Origin: an uncultured Verrucomicrobiota bacterium
Lineage (GTDB): Bacteria; Verrucomicrobiota; Verrucomicrobiae; Verrucomicrobiales; DEV007
Direction of reading: 5' to 3'
Assembly: GCA_902591645.1 (NCBI GenBank)
Contig: CACJBM010000007.1
Span: forward strand, 1 to 51,033
Length of the DNA: 51,033 nt
Shown here: in pieces, positions 7,454 through 16,149 of the stretch
How the letters are laid out: every line of letters begins with the position of its first letter
Numbering within the stretch: the stretch's first letter is position 1
Notes under the pieces: model-generated
Seen by the model: the letters and a program-made list of their open reading frames with translations, nothing else
Databases searched by the model: none
What the model was told of the DNA's origin: nothing
Position numbers and translations under genes: made by a program

Positions 7454-8422
7454 CTATGATTCTCCATCACTGCCCTGCTGCTCAGTTTCAAAAACTTCCA
7501 CGATTTCACCAGAAATTCCATCCTTCAGCCGATCAAGTATCACATCTGCTCCAACAAACTTTAAATCATCTATAACCGCTCTTCTCTTTGCCCCATCACC
7601 TTCATCATAAAAAACATAAGCTAAGCCTTTCTTTGCCCACTTTCTGGTATCAATCCGATAAATAGACTGAAAAGAAATCGTTTCTCCCTTTTCAGAAACA
7701 AGATTATCCCCATCCACAATTAATACTCTTCTGCTATTTATTAATGCATTAACAAATACACAAACCGCACAGACCCAAAGACAAAAAGCAATGATGATCT
7801 GGCCTTTAATTTCAGATGCAGAATGAAATTTCGGATTCTTGACCTCCCAGCCTTGTTGGCCTGATGAAACAACGCCATAGACTGCCCAATCTCGTTTGGC
7901 AGTCGCGGCAGCAAATGCATTATAACATCCCTCAAATAGATTCAAGCCATCAACTCCACTCTGAACTGCGGACTCCTTATCCTTAGAGTATTGTTTTAAT
8001 TCCGCATAATCTTCCCAAGTAATATTGCGTTTCTGGCCATTAATATAAGCATCTTGAGCAGTTACATCATTTATTTTCTTTAAAACGCTTTTACCTTTTG
8101 TTGACTTCGAAAACTCCAGCCAAGTTTGATCATCACCACCATCAGAATGAGCCTTCTGAAGCAAACCCATCGATTCTTCACCTATATTTACACCTTGAGC
8201 TTTTTGGGCCAAAGAATCTTTGAATTCCGGCCAAGTTTCTGCTCTGCCACCTGAATCAAAAGCTTCTTTTGCAAAATAAACAATATTCTTGGCAGGCCAA
8301 GAATATTTACCATCATAGAAAAACCATCCTCCCCCCCCCACTGTCAGAAGTAGCATAAGGGCCATTCTTCTGTAATACCAAAAAGCCACTCGGCAAATAA
8401 TCTTTTCAGACGATGTCATCAA
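7454..8422 (-). CDS. unknown two-TM protein with repeated TW-x-EF motifs
   Basis: I do not recognise this family. Two membrane helices are likely, at about residues 20-35 and 207-228, enclosing an extracytoplasmic region of about 170 residues. That region holds a repeated motif with similar surroundings: ETWPEFKDS (62-70), QTWLEFSKS (99-107) and ITWEDYAEL (134-142). The C-terminal roughly 90 residues (RRVLIVDGDNLVSE onward) look like a small beta-rich cytoplasmic domain, possibly PH-like; that is a guess from the pattern. It is divergent from thiH and upstream of acpP with a 146-base gap, so it is probably transcribed separately. The start ATG at 8422 is followed at once by a second ATG. Confidence 0.7.
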   Translation of the reverse strand: MMTSSEKIICRVAFWYYRRMALMLLLTVGGGGWFFYDGKYSWPAKNIVYFAKEAFDSGGRAETWPEFKDSLAQKAQGVNIGEESMGLLQKAHSDGGDDQTWLEFSKSTKGKSVLKKINDVTAQDAYINGQKRNITWEDYAELKQYSKDKESAVQSGVDGLNLFEGCYNAFAAATAKRDWAVYGVVSSGQQGWEVKNPKFHSASEIKGQIIIAFCLWVCAVCVFVNALINSRRVLIVDGDNLVSEKGETISFQSIYRIDTRKWAKKGLAYVFYDEGDGAKRRAVIDDLKFVGADVILDRLKDGISGEIVEVFETEQQGSDGES

Positions 8423-8507
8423 ATACGAATAAATCCTAAGTTTTTAATCTAGCAAGCTCTCACTGACTTGCGAGTTTCTTCGGTAAAGTTTAAGTTTCAA
8501 GATAAAG

Positions 8508-9650
8508 ATGAGCTTTGTAAACACATTCGACAATCGCGCTAATTGTCTAATTCCTTCAACAAGAAAGTTTAAACAGCTATTAAACCCAGTAAATACTGAA
8601 GAGCTTGAGGAACTTGCACGGATATCAGCGAGTGTCACCAGACAAAATTTTGGGCATACGATGCGGCTATTTGCTCCGCTTTACCTATCAAATGAATGCG
8701 TTAACAATTGCACTTATTGCGGATTCTCTCGCAGCAACGCGATACTACGAGTGACGCTGGGCATAGATCAAGTTTTGAAAGAAGCCTTACATTTACACTC
8801 ATTAGGCTTCAGGAGCATCCTCCTAGTCGCTGGAGAGCATCCTAAATTCGTTTCAGAGGGATATTTGGAAAAATGCATCAAAGCAATTCGAGACTTTATC
8901 CCTTCTATCGCTCTGGAAGTGGGACCAATGGAAACCTCTGAATACAACAACATGGTTGAGGCTGGATGCGAAACTCTCGTCGTGTACCAGGAAACCTATG
9001 AAAGAAACACATATGGAAAACTCCACACTAGCGGACCCAAAAAAGATTTCGATTGGAGGCTAGAGTGCCCCGAAAGAGCATATCGTGGCGGTTTTCGTAG
9101 AATAGGCATTGGCGCTTTGTTTGGTTTAAGTGAATGGAAAAACGAAGCGTTGGCCCTAGCATCACACCTCGCTTATCTGCAACAAAATTGCTGGAAGGCT
9201 AACTACACAGTTAGCTTTCCTCGTATTCGTCCAGCATCAGGCGGTTTCCGCCCCGACCACAACTTAACCGACAGAGATTTTCTTCAACTCATATTTGCTT
9301 TCCGTATCACATTTCCCGAGGTGGGCATCATCTTAAGCACCCGCGAATCTAAGAGCCTCAGAAACAACTTATCGAAACTCGGAATCACCTCAATGAGCGC
9401 TGGCAGCCACACTGAACCGGGAGGATACACAGGTGAAGGAACTGATGACCTTCATTACACAGTTAGAGGAAGGCGCATTGATTTGGATAACAAAATTGAT
9501 TCAGAATCACTCTGCTCCAAACGATCAGCCACTGAACAGTTCGAAATTAATGATGATCGAAGCCCACACGAAATATGCAAAATGCTCATTGAGAATGGGC
9601 TTGATCCAGTATGGAAGGATTGGGATCAATCAATTTTATGCGCCGACTAA
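8508..9650 (+). CDS. thiH: 2-iminoacetate synthase (radical SAM)
   Basis: ThiH cleaves tyrosine to give dehydroglycine for the thiazole ring of thiamine. The radical-SAM cluster motif CxxxCxxC is visible at C64, C68 and C71 (ECVNNCTYCGF), and the family-specific stretches YQETYERNTYGKLH and SFPRIRPASGG are present. The length of 380 residues is normal. thiS follows after 25 bases. thiG, usually adjacent, is not in this window. No TPP riboswitch is apparent in the 85-base upstream gap. Confidence 0.93.
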   Translation: MSFVNTFDNRANCLIPSTRKFKQLLNPVNTEELEELARISASVTRQNFGHTMRLFAPLYLSNECVNNCTYCGFSRSNAILRVTLGIDQVLKEALHLHSLGFRSILLVAGEHPKFVSEGYLEKCIKAIRDFIPSIALEVGPMETSEYNNMVEAGCETLVVYQETYERNTYGKLHTSGPKKDFDWRLECPERAYRGGFRRIGIGALFGLSEWKNEALALASHLAYLQQNCWKANYTVSFPRIRPASGGFRPDHNLTDRDFLQLIFAFRITFPEVGIILSTRESKSLRNNLSKLGITSMSAGSHTEPGGYTGEGTDDLHYTVRGRRIDLDNKIDSESLCSKRSATEQFEINDDRSPHEICKMLIENGLDPVWKDWDQSILCAD

Positions 9651-9675
9651 CAGAATTCTTAAAAGAATCAAATCA

Positions 9676-9879
9676 ATGACGATCACTCTCAACGGCAAAG
9701 AAAATAGCAAATATAAAGAACCCATTTTAGTCGATGAGCTCTTATCATGCCTTAATTTAACAAATGCTCCTGTCCTCGTTGAACTTGACGGCACCGCACT
9801 TAGAAAAAGCGAATTCTCAACTACAAATATTAATGATGGTGCCATTATTGAAATAATCCAAATCGCAGCAGGAGGATAA
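9676..9879 (+). CDS. thiS: sulfur carrier protein ThiS
   Basis: ThiS is a small ubiquitin-fold protein whose C-terminal Gly-Gly is adenylated and thiocarboxylated to donate sulfur for thiazole synthesis. The 67-residue product starts MTITLNGKE and ends IIQIAAGG, both typical. An in-frame frame extends upstream into thiH (to 9433), but the extension is out of phase with thiH and unlike any protein, so I start at the ATG at 9676. It acts with ThiH 25 bases upstream. Confidence 0.93.
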   Translation: MTITLNGKENSKYKEPILVDELLSCLNLTNAPVLVELDGTALRKSEFSTTNINDGAIIEIIQIAAGG

Positions 9880-9938
9880 TCATAAATTTTCAATTCCTAA
9901 TCTATAAAAATACTGCTACTTTGCATAACGACTTCTAA

Positions 9939-11168
9939 ATGGAAACCACAGACAAAAGGGAATCCACAAATTCCCCAAGCTCATTTCAAAAGCGAACGTT
10001 ATGGAAAGCCATAACTGGTCTTTCAATGTCTGTTATCGTTATACTAGTAATTAGCGCTGTTAGTATTCTGGGTAAAATATTAAGCGTACTCCAGCCAGTC
10101 TTAGTTCCTTTAGCGATTGCAGCTATCCTGTCATATCTGCTAGCGCCTATAGTCAATTGGACTAGAAGACGATTACTAAAAAATATTAAAAATTCACGAA
10201 CTTGGGCCATCCTCATTGTTTTCAGCGTCACTTCAATCATTGGACTTCTCGTTGCTTTATCAATAATAATTCCCGCATCTCATGAACTCGGACAACTTTT
10301 TGACAAGAAAGCTGAAATTATTGAAAATGCTCAAAAGCAATTAACAAAATTCAATAGCAGCCTTTCATCTCTTGATGACTTTTTCGGAGCGCCTAACAAC
10401 AATCCATCCTCAACAGAGGAAAACAAATCAGAACAGAGCCAATTATGGAACAAATTTATTAATTGGGCTAACAGCCCTGAAACGACTTCCTCATTAATTC
10501 ACTTTGTGGGAAAGGCTGCAAACGGTTTCATCGGCGCGCTAGGATATCTGATCGGACTTTTCCTCATTCCCGTTTATTTGTTCTTCTTCCTTAAAGATTC
10601 AGCCTTCATTGAAAGATACTGGGACAACTACATCCCTCTCAAGGATTCATCATTAAAAGATGAAATCGTGAGTGTAGTTAAAGAAATAAACGTATACTTC
10701 GTTGCCTATTTTCGAGGCCAAGTCGTTGTAAGCTTTATTGATGGTGCGCTTACAGGAATAATTTTAATGGTACTAGGACTAGATTACGCACTAATCATTG
10801 GAGTTTCTCTGGCCATTCTTGGCGTAATTCCATTTGTTGGATTTATTCTAACAGCTATCCCCGCATTACTTATAGCAATAGCTCAACAAGATGGCCCCTC
10901 GGTTCTCGTTGTATTAGCAGTATTTATTGCCGTCCAGCAATTTGACGGTCTTATCATTCAACCGAAAATAGTTGGTGAATCCGTAGGATTGCATCCATTG
11001 ACCGTAATCTTTTCTGTCCTCTGCTGGTCTTTGATTATTGGAGGAATGCTTGGAGCATTACTGGCTGTACCACTTACCGCTTCAATTAAAGTTCTATTTC
11101 AGCGCTACATATGGGAACGAAAGATCCAAAGCAAGACACCTATAGAAGAACCCATTCAAACTACATAA
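9939..11168 (+). CDS. AI-2E family (PerM-type) transporter
   Basis: This is a multi-pass inner-membrane protein of the AI-2E/PerM family (members range from proposed autoinducer exporters to Na+/H+ antiporters). Helices are visible at about residues 27-45, 50-70, 88-111 and 190-218, then a cluster in the C-terminal half. The family hallmark VYLFFFLKD is followed by an amphipathic region and the QQFDGLIIQPKIVGESVGLHP motif region. Length is 409 residues. It lies 59 bases after thiS and 19 bases before the MoxR gene. The substrate is unknown. Confidence 0.85.
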   Translation: METTDKRESTNSPSSFQKRTLWKAITGLSMSVIVILVISAVSILGKILSVLQPVLVPLAIAAILSYLLAPIVNWTRRRLLKNIKNSRTWAILIVFSVTSIIGLLVALSIIIPASHELGQLFDKKAEIIENAQKQLTKFNSSLSSLDDFFGAPNNNPSSTEENKSEQSQLWNKFINWANSPETTSSLIHFVGKAANGFIGALGYLIGLFLIPVYLFFFLKDSAFIERYWDNYIPLKDSSLKDEIVSVVKEINVYFVAYFRGQVVVSFIDGALTGIILMVLGLDYALIIGVSLAILGVIPFVGFILTAIPALLIAIAQQDGPSVLVVLAVFIAVQQFDGLIIQPKIVGESVGLHPLTVIFSVLCWSLIIGGMLGALLAVPLTASIKVLFQRYIWERKIQSKTPIEEPIQTT

Positions 11169-11187
11169 ACCCCATTGTCATAATATT

Positions 11188-12180
11188 TTGAAGTCAGTTG
11201 ATACAATTGAAATCACTGCCGAAGTTGAAAAGGCCAGTAAGTGGATCAATCCACTTAGAGAAGAAATGGCCCGCGTTCTAATTGGCCAACATTCACTAGT
11301 GGACAGCCTAATAATAGGTCTACTTACCAAAGGGCATCTATTAATTGAAGGAGTCCCAGGACTAGCAAAAACTCTAACAGTTAATGCATTGGCTGGTTGC
11401 CTAAATGCCGAGTTCAAAAGAATCCAGTTCACACCAGACTTACTACCTGCCGACGTCATCGGGACACTCATTTACAGCCCTCAGAACGGCGAATTTTCAC
11501 CAAAACTAGGGCCGGTTTTTACCAATCTTTTACTGGCCGACGAAATCAACAGAGCACCAGCTAAAGTTCAAAGCGCACTCCTAGAAGCTATGCAAGAGCG
11601 TCAGGTCACTATCGGAGACACTTCATATGAATTGCCCGATCCCTTTCTAGTAATGGCCACTCAAAACCCATTAGATCAAGAGGGCACGTACCAACTTCCT
11701 GAAGCTCAGCTCGATCGGTTCCTACTAAAAGTAATAATCGATTACCCTAAACCCGATGAAGAAAGATCAATTCTAGAACGCATGGGTAATTCAACAATCA
11801 ATTTAAAAACAAATCAAATACTCTCAAAAGAACAGATAACCGAATCCAGAATAACAACTGATTCAATCTATATTGATGAAAGCATCAAAGATTATATCAT
11901 CTCATTAGTTGTATCCACTAGGGAACCAGAAAAGATTGATAAGAATCTCAAATCTTATATCCGATGCGGAGCCTCTCCTAGAGCAACCATAAATCTTACC
12001 TTAGCCTCAAAGGCTAACGCCTTTATTCAAGGCAGAGGATTCGTTACACCCACTGACGTCAAAAAAGTTGCTCCAGAAATCCTTAGACATAGGATTTTAT
12101 TAACATATGAAGCCGAGGCAGAACAGATCACTACTGACCAGATCGTCAGTCAGATATTAGAGGGCGTCCCTGTCCCCTAA
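11188..12180 (+). CDS. MoxR-family AAA+ ATPase
   Basis: MoxR ATPases act as chaperones, usually for VWA-domain partners. Walker A is GVPGLAKT (55-62), Walker B is LLADEINRAPAKVQSALLEAM, and the MoxR stretch ATQNPLDQEGTYQLPEAQLDRF follows. The start is a TTG 19 bases after the transporter; there is no in-frame ATG before residue 27, where the fold already needs to have begun. The DUF58 gene follows after 4 bases, the standard partner. The usual downstream BatA/BatB genes are missing here. Confidence 0.92.
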   Translation: MKSVDTIEITAEVEKASKWINPLREEMARVLIGQHSLVDSLIIGLLTKGHLLIEGVPGLAKTLTVNALAGCLNAEFKRIQFTPDLLPADVIGTLIYSPQNGEFSPKLGPVFTNLLLADEINRAPAKVQSALLEAMQERQVTIGDTSYELPDPFLVMATQNPLDQEGTYQLPEAQLDRFLLKVIIDYPKPDEERSILERMGNSTINLKTNQILSKEQITESRITTDSIYIDESIKDYIISLVVSTREPEKIDKNLKSYIRCGASPRATINLTLASKANAFIQGRGFVTPTDVKKVAPEILRHRILLTYEAEAEQITTDQIVSQILEGVPVP

Positions 12181-12184
12181 TCTA

Positions 12185-13063
12185 ATGGACGAACTGACCG
12201 AGATATTAAAAGAAGCTAGGCGCATCGAAATTCGTGCCAGAGGTATGGTTTCAAATGAATTTAGCGGAGAATACCGCAGCTCTTTCAAAGGCAGGGGCAT
12301 CGACTTTCACGATTTACGTGAATACACACACGGCGATGACGTTAGATCAATTGACTGGAACACTACAGCTAGGACTGCAGAGCCCTACGTTAAACAGTTC
12401 ATCGAAAGGCGGGAACTGAACATATACATTGCGATCGACATTAGCTCCTCCTCCAATTACGGAAGTGTAAAGTTCAGCAAAAGAAAAATTGCAGCGATTA
12501 TTTCTGCAATATTCTCGCTCAGCGCAGCAAAAAATGGGGACAAGGTAGGACTAATACTTTTTAGTAATACTGTTGAGTTTTTCTCTGCTGCAAAGAAAGG
12601 TTCAGCGAACTGCATGAGAATCTTAAGGGAAGTCCTTCTCTTTCCCCACAAAAACAAAGAAAGCAATCCAGCATGTGCGCTTGAGTTCTTACTTAAACAC
12701 CAAACTCGCAAATCTTTAATTCTACTTGCCTCTGATTTTCTATGCAGTGATTTCGAAAAGTCTTTAAAAGTATCCTCATCAAAAAATGACATCATCGCAA
12801 TTCAGTTAGTTGACCCTGCTGAACGAGATCTTCCCAGAGTGGGCAAAGTTCGTTTGACTGACCCCGAAACCGGAACGTCTCAAACTGTACAAACACGCTC
12901 AGAGAACATTCGTCAGATTTACTCTAATAATAGAGATCTATGGCAAACAAATCTTAATCGAATACTTGAAAGTAATGGCGTTGATAAAATTAGCCTTAGC
13001 ACAGACAATGAACCAAACATAGAGCTGTCCCTAAGAAAGTTTTTCAAAAAAAGGAAAGTCTAA
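12185..13063 (+). CDS. DUF58 domain protein, MoxR partner
   Basis: This DUF58 protein shows the family signature DDVRSIDWNTTART (51-64) and a VWA-like metal site DxSxS at D85, S87 and S89 (AIDISSSS). Its tight spacing to the MoxR gene (4 bases) is the common MoxR-DUF58 pairing, thought to work in protein assembly or metal loading. At 292 residues it is a soluble form without membrane helices. It is the last plus-strand gene of the thiH group, and a small minus-strand gene ends 3 bases away. Confidence 0.9.
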   Translation: MDELTEILKEARRIEIRARGMVSNEFSGEYRSSFKGRGIDFHDLREYTHGDDVRSIDWNTTARTAEPYVKQFIERRELNIYIAIDISSSSNYGSVKFSKRKIAAIISAIFSLSAAKNGDKVGLILFSNTVEFFSAAKKGSANCMRILREVLLFPHKNKESNPACALEFLLKHQTRKSLILLASDFLCSDFEKSLKVSSSKNDIIAIQLVDPAERDLPRVGKVRLTDPETGTSQTVQTRSENIRQIYSNNRDLWQTNLNRILESNGVDKISLSTDNEPNIELSLRKFFKKRKV

Positions 13064-13066
13064 TAA

Positions 13067-13441
13067 CTAATCCTCAAGTATTTCTCTAAACTCATCGGGA
13101 GTTTCAGAAGGAAGTTCAATTGCGCCGCCCTCATCAGAACCTTGCTCATTTAATCGGTCAGCCCTTACCCCTGAACCTCTAGGATCACTTAATCCACGAG
13201 ATTGAGCCGCTTTCATCTTATTTTTTATCCTCTCCTCATCAAAGTCTGTTGTTAACAACTCTGCTGTGAAGTGGGAAAAAAAACCTGATCCCATAAATAA
13301 AATAATTGCGACCAATAATACTTCGCCTTTCTTAGGCCTTAGTCTTGGGTTCCTATGTCTTTTAGCAAAAAATATAACAATCCCAATAGAAATGATCACG
13401 CAAATGAACATTAAAAGATAAAAATATTTTGGGAAATACAT
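13067..13441 (-). CDS. unknown small membrane protein with two TM helices
   Basis: I do not recognise this 124-residue protein. It has two membrane helices (about residues 8-26 and 41-60) separated by a short basic loop (KRHRNPRLRPKK), then an acidic, probably disordered C-terminal tail ending FREILED. The basic loop suggests both ends lie outside the cytoplasm. It is divergent from the RlmD gene and converges with the DUF58 gene. Confidence 0.6.
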   Translation of the reverse strand: MYFPKYFYLLMFICVIISIGIVIFFAKRHRNPRLRPKKGEVLLVAIILFMGSGFFSHFTAELLTTDFDEERIKNKMKAAQSRGLSDPRGSGVRADRLNEQGSDEGGAIELPSETPDEFREILED

Positions 13442-13496
13442 CAGTTTTAACCATTACACAATCTAGAAGTAACTTCATTAAAAATAATTATTACTC

Positions 13497-14735
13497 ATGA
13501 CCCAGAACAATCCCAAAAAGAAGAACGGATTTAAACCGGGCCCATTTGATTACCATGAAGAAATAGAAGTAGAAATTACGAGCCTAACAAACATGGGACA
13601 AGGAATAGCAAGGACTGACGAAAACTGGGTTATCCTAGTCCCTTTCTGTGTGCCTGGAGAAAAAGTAATTGCCCGCATTTATCGCAATCAAAAAAATTAC
13701 AGCGAAGCAGATTTACTAAGAGTCATTTCGCCTTCTCCTGAAAGAGTTCAGCCAGAATGTAATATTTTTGGATCATGTGGAGGATGCCAGTATCAGCACA
13801 TCAAATACCTCGAACAATTAAGGTGGAAAAAAAAGCAAGTCGAAGAGCTACTCTTCCACATGGCTGGCATTACATGTAATATAGATGATGTTACCCCATC
13901 TCCTCAGAAATATTCTTACCGAACAAAATTAACTCCGCACTTTAATAAACCAAAAGATGGTGATGTCGGACCAATTGGCTTTCAACAGCCTGGACGAAGA
14001 TCACTAGTCGACGTGGAGGCTTGCCCCATTGCACACCAAATCATTAACGACAATCTGCAAGAGATAAGAAAAGACGTCAGAGAGAACGCGGGCACTTACA
14101 AAAGAGGATCGACCCTGCTCATTAGGGTCGACTCAAAAGGGAAAATACATACAAAACCAGACTCTATCGCAATTGAAAAAGTAGGCTCCATGGAGTTTCA
14201 TTTCCCTGCAGGTAGTTTCTTTCAGAACAACGCATCAATACTAGTAGATTTCACTCATTACGTAAAATCAGAAGCAAAATCTTCGGGGCAAAAATATCTT
14301 ATAGATGCGTATTGTGGCGCCGGACTCTTCTCATTAACTTCAGCCAGTGAATTTGAGAGCGTAATAGGAATTGAAGTCTCTGTGCATTCGATCAAATGGG
14401 CTAAGTTCAATGCTAAGATCAATCAAATATCAAACGCATCCTTTCTTGCGGGCAAAGTAGAAGATTTATTCAAAGATGTTGATGTGCCTGGAAATGAAAC
14501 GGCAGTCGTGATAGATCCCCCAAGAAAGGGCTGTAGCGAAGATTTTCTAAAACAGCTTTTCGCATTCGCACCTGACACAGTAATATACGTTTCATGCAAC
14601 CCGGCGACTCAAATGAGAGATTTAAAACAATTTCTTAAATCTGGATATAAGCTAAAAAGAGTCATGCCTTTTGACCTTTTCCCGCAAACAAAGCACCTAG
14701 AATGCGTTATGACGCTTAGCAGAAATAGTCATTGA
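13497..14735 (+). CDS. rlmD: 23S rRNA (uracil-5)-methyltransferase, RlmD/RumA family
   Basis: The protein has an N-terminal TRAM domain (about 20-80), an iron-sulfur motif with C88, C94 and C97 (CNIFGSCGGCQYQH) and a fourth Cys in VEACPIAH. The SAM-dependent fold has DAYCGAGLFSL and VIDPPRKGCSEDF, and the catalytic Cys is in YVSCNPATQMRDL. These mark the RlmD/RlmC/TrmA uracil-C5 group, and the Fe-S cluster favours RlmD or RlmC. Whether it modifies U1939 or U747 cannot be read from sequence. Length is 412 residues. Confidence 0.9.
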   Translation: MTQNNPKKKNGFKPGPFDYHEEIEVEITSLTNMGQGIARTDENWVILVPFCVPGEKVIARIYRNQKNYSEADLLRVISPSPERVQPECNIFGSCGGCQYQHIKYLEQLRWKKKQVEELLFHMAGITCNIDDVTPSPQKYSYRTKLTPHFNKPKDGDVGPIGFQQPGRRSLVDVEACPIAHQIINDNLQEIRKDVRENAGTYKRGSTLLIRVDSKGKIHTKPDSIAIEKVGSMEFHFPAGSFFQNNASILVDFTHYVKSEAKSSGQKYLIDAYCGAGLFSLTSASEFESVIGIEVSVHSIKWAKFNAKINQISNASFLAGKVEDLFKDVDVPGNETAVVIDPPRKGCSEDFLKQLFAFAPDTVIYVSCNPATQMRDLKQFLKSGYKLKRVMPFDLFPQTKHLECVMTLSRNSH

Positions 14736-14739
14736 GCCG

Positions 14740-15120
14740 CTAAGCCCTCAAAAGAGAGAGCCAACCCCCAATTAATAACACTCCACCCAAAGGTGTCATC
14801 GGACCAAGAAAGGCAAGCTGATAAAGAGCGAGTAAATACAAACTCCCACTGAAGAGGATTATTCCAGTGACAAAACAAAACCACGAAAGCTTATTGAAAT
14901 TTTTGAGAGAAAACGTAACTACCAATAAGACCACAGCATGAATCAAATGATAAAAGACAGCAGTCTTCCAAACATCAAGATTTCCATTTACTTCTAGATT
15001 CACCTTCAAAGCGTGCGCACCGAAAGCACCCAAAATTACACCGAAAGCACCAATAATAACTACAACTTTCTCCATCCACCCAGATGCGATTCTTAATGAA
15101 TTATTCTCCCTATTTACCAT
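14740..15120 (-). CDS. DUF423 (YgdD/TMEM256-like) membrane protein
   Basis: This is a four-helix membrane protein of 126 residues with the family signature GAFGVILGAFGAHALK near the N-terminus and a glycine-rich C-terminal helix (MTPLGGVLLIGGWLSL). The function of the family is unknown. It converges with rlmD at a 4-base gap and is divergent from the hydroxyacid dehydrogenase gene. Confidence 0.88.
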   Translation of the reverse strand: MVNRENNSLRIASGWMEKVVVIIGAFGVILGAFGAHALKVNLEVNGNLDVWKTAVFYHLIHAVVLLVVTFSLKNFNKLSWFCFVTGIILFSGSLYLLALYQLAFLGPMTPLGGVLLIGGWLSLLRA

Positions 15121-15123
15121 TGT

Positions 15124-15153
15124 TTGTGAATATTAAATCAGATTAATTATAAC
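15124..15153 (+). promoter_or_regulatory. probable promoter for the hydroxyacid dehydrogenase gene
   Basis: TTGTGA (15124-15129), an 18-base spacer, then TATAAC (15148-15153), with the ATG at 15173, 20 bases further on. The short leader has no Shine-Dalgarno sequence. Confidence 0.4.
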
Positions 15154-15172
15154 TTGATATCAAAATCATAAA

Positions 15173-16141
15173 ATGACAAAGAAACCAAAAATCACATTTC
15201 TAGACTCATCAACAATGGACCCTGGAGACTTGGACCTAAGCCCTTTAAATGAATTTGGCGATTGCAGTTTTCATCAAATCACAAATGAAGAGGAAACGTT
15301 AGCCAATATGAAAGATGCCGAAATTGTGATTACCAATAAAGTAAACATTACCTCAAGCATCATCCATCAATCTACAAATCTGAAGCTAATCGTTGTATGT
15401 GCTACTGGCGTAAACAACATTGACCTGCACGCGGCAAAGAACGCCGGAATTATTGTCAGTAACGTAGCCAATTACTCCACCCCAATCGTTGCACAACATA
15501 CTCTTGCGCTTTTACTTAACCTTTGTGCAAACACTCATAAGTATTTAGGAGAAAAAAAAATGTGGCCGGAGAGTCCAATTTTTACAAGATTGGACCACCC
15601 CGTAACAGAATTAAACGGCAAAGTAATGGGCATTGCAGGAGCTGGGAACATAGGATCTCTAGTAGGCAAAATCTCTGAAAAAATGGGAATGAAAATACAT
15701 GTTTTATCTAGAAGTCAATCTAATGTCCAAATCCACCCAGAATGGCCTAGAATCAACAAGGAAGACTTCTTTTCAAAAAGCGATGTCATAAGCCTGCACT
15801 GTCCATTGACTAAAGAAAATGAACACATGATAAACTCTGATACTCTAGAACTAATGAAGCCAACATCATTATTTATTAACACTAGCAGAGGAGGTCTAGT
15901 AAATGAAAACGATCTCGCTAACGCTCTAAGAGCCGGCAAAATTGCCGGCGCAGCACTCGACGTCCTTTCTTCAGAGCCTCCGGAAATTGATCACCCCTTA
16001 ATGAGTGATACTATCCCAAATCTACTCATTACTCCTCACATCGCCTGGATATCACTAGAGGCCAGAATGCGCCTCCTTGAAGGCGTGATCAGTAATATCA
16101 AATCATTCATTTCAGGCAATCCTTCAAATAGAGTCGCTTAG
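15173..16141 (+). CDS. D-2-hydroxyacid dehydrogenase (glycerate/hydroxypyruvate type)
   Basis: The enzyme reduces 2-oxoacids to D-2-hydroxyacids with NAD(P)H. The dinucleotide motif GIAGAGNIG is at 153-161 and the catalytic triad is R239 (NTSRGGLVNE), E268 and H289 (LITPHIAW). The residues after the second strand (VLSRSQ) lack the usual Asp, hinting at NADP preference. Hydroxypyruvate or glyoxylate is the most likely substrate. The MFS gene follows after 8 bases, so the pair is probably one operon for uptake and reduction of a small acid; that is inference. Confidence 0.85.
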   Translation: MTKKPKITFLDSSTMDPGDLDLSPLNEFGDCSFHQITNEEETLANMKDAEIVITNKVNITSSIIHQSTNLKLIVVCATGVNNIDLHAAKNAGIIVSNVANYSTPIVAQHTLALLLNLCANTHKYLGEKKMWPESPIFTRLDHPVTELNGKVMGIAGAGNIGSLVGKISEKMGMKIHVLSRSQSNVQIHPEWPRINKEDFFSKSDVISLHCPLTKENEHMINSDTLELMKPTSLFINTSRGGLVNENDLANALRAGKIAGAALDVLSSEPPEIDHPLMSDTIPNLLITPHIAWISLEARMRLLEGVISNIKSFISGNPSNRVA

Positions 16142-16149
16142 AATCATTC

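Noticed and set aside
8423..8507. TPP riboswitch before thiH
   Set aside because: The gap is only 85 bases and lacks the conserved CTGAGA and ACCTGATCTGG-type elements.
9433..9675. Upstream in-frame extension of thiS
   Set aside because: It overlaps thiH in another frame and its translation is unlike any ThiS; the ATG at 9676 gives a full normal protein.
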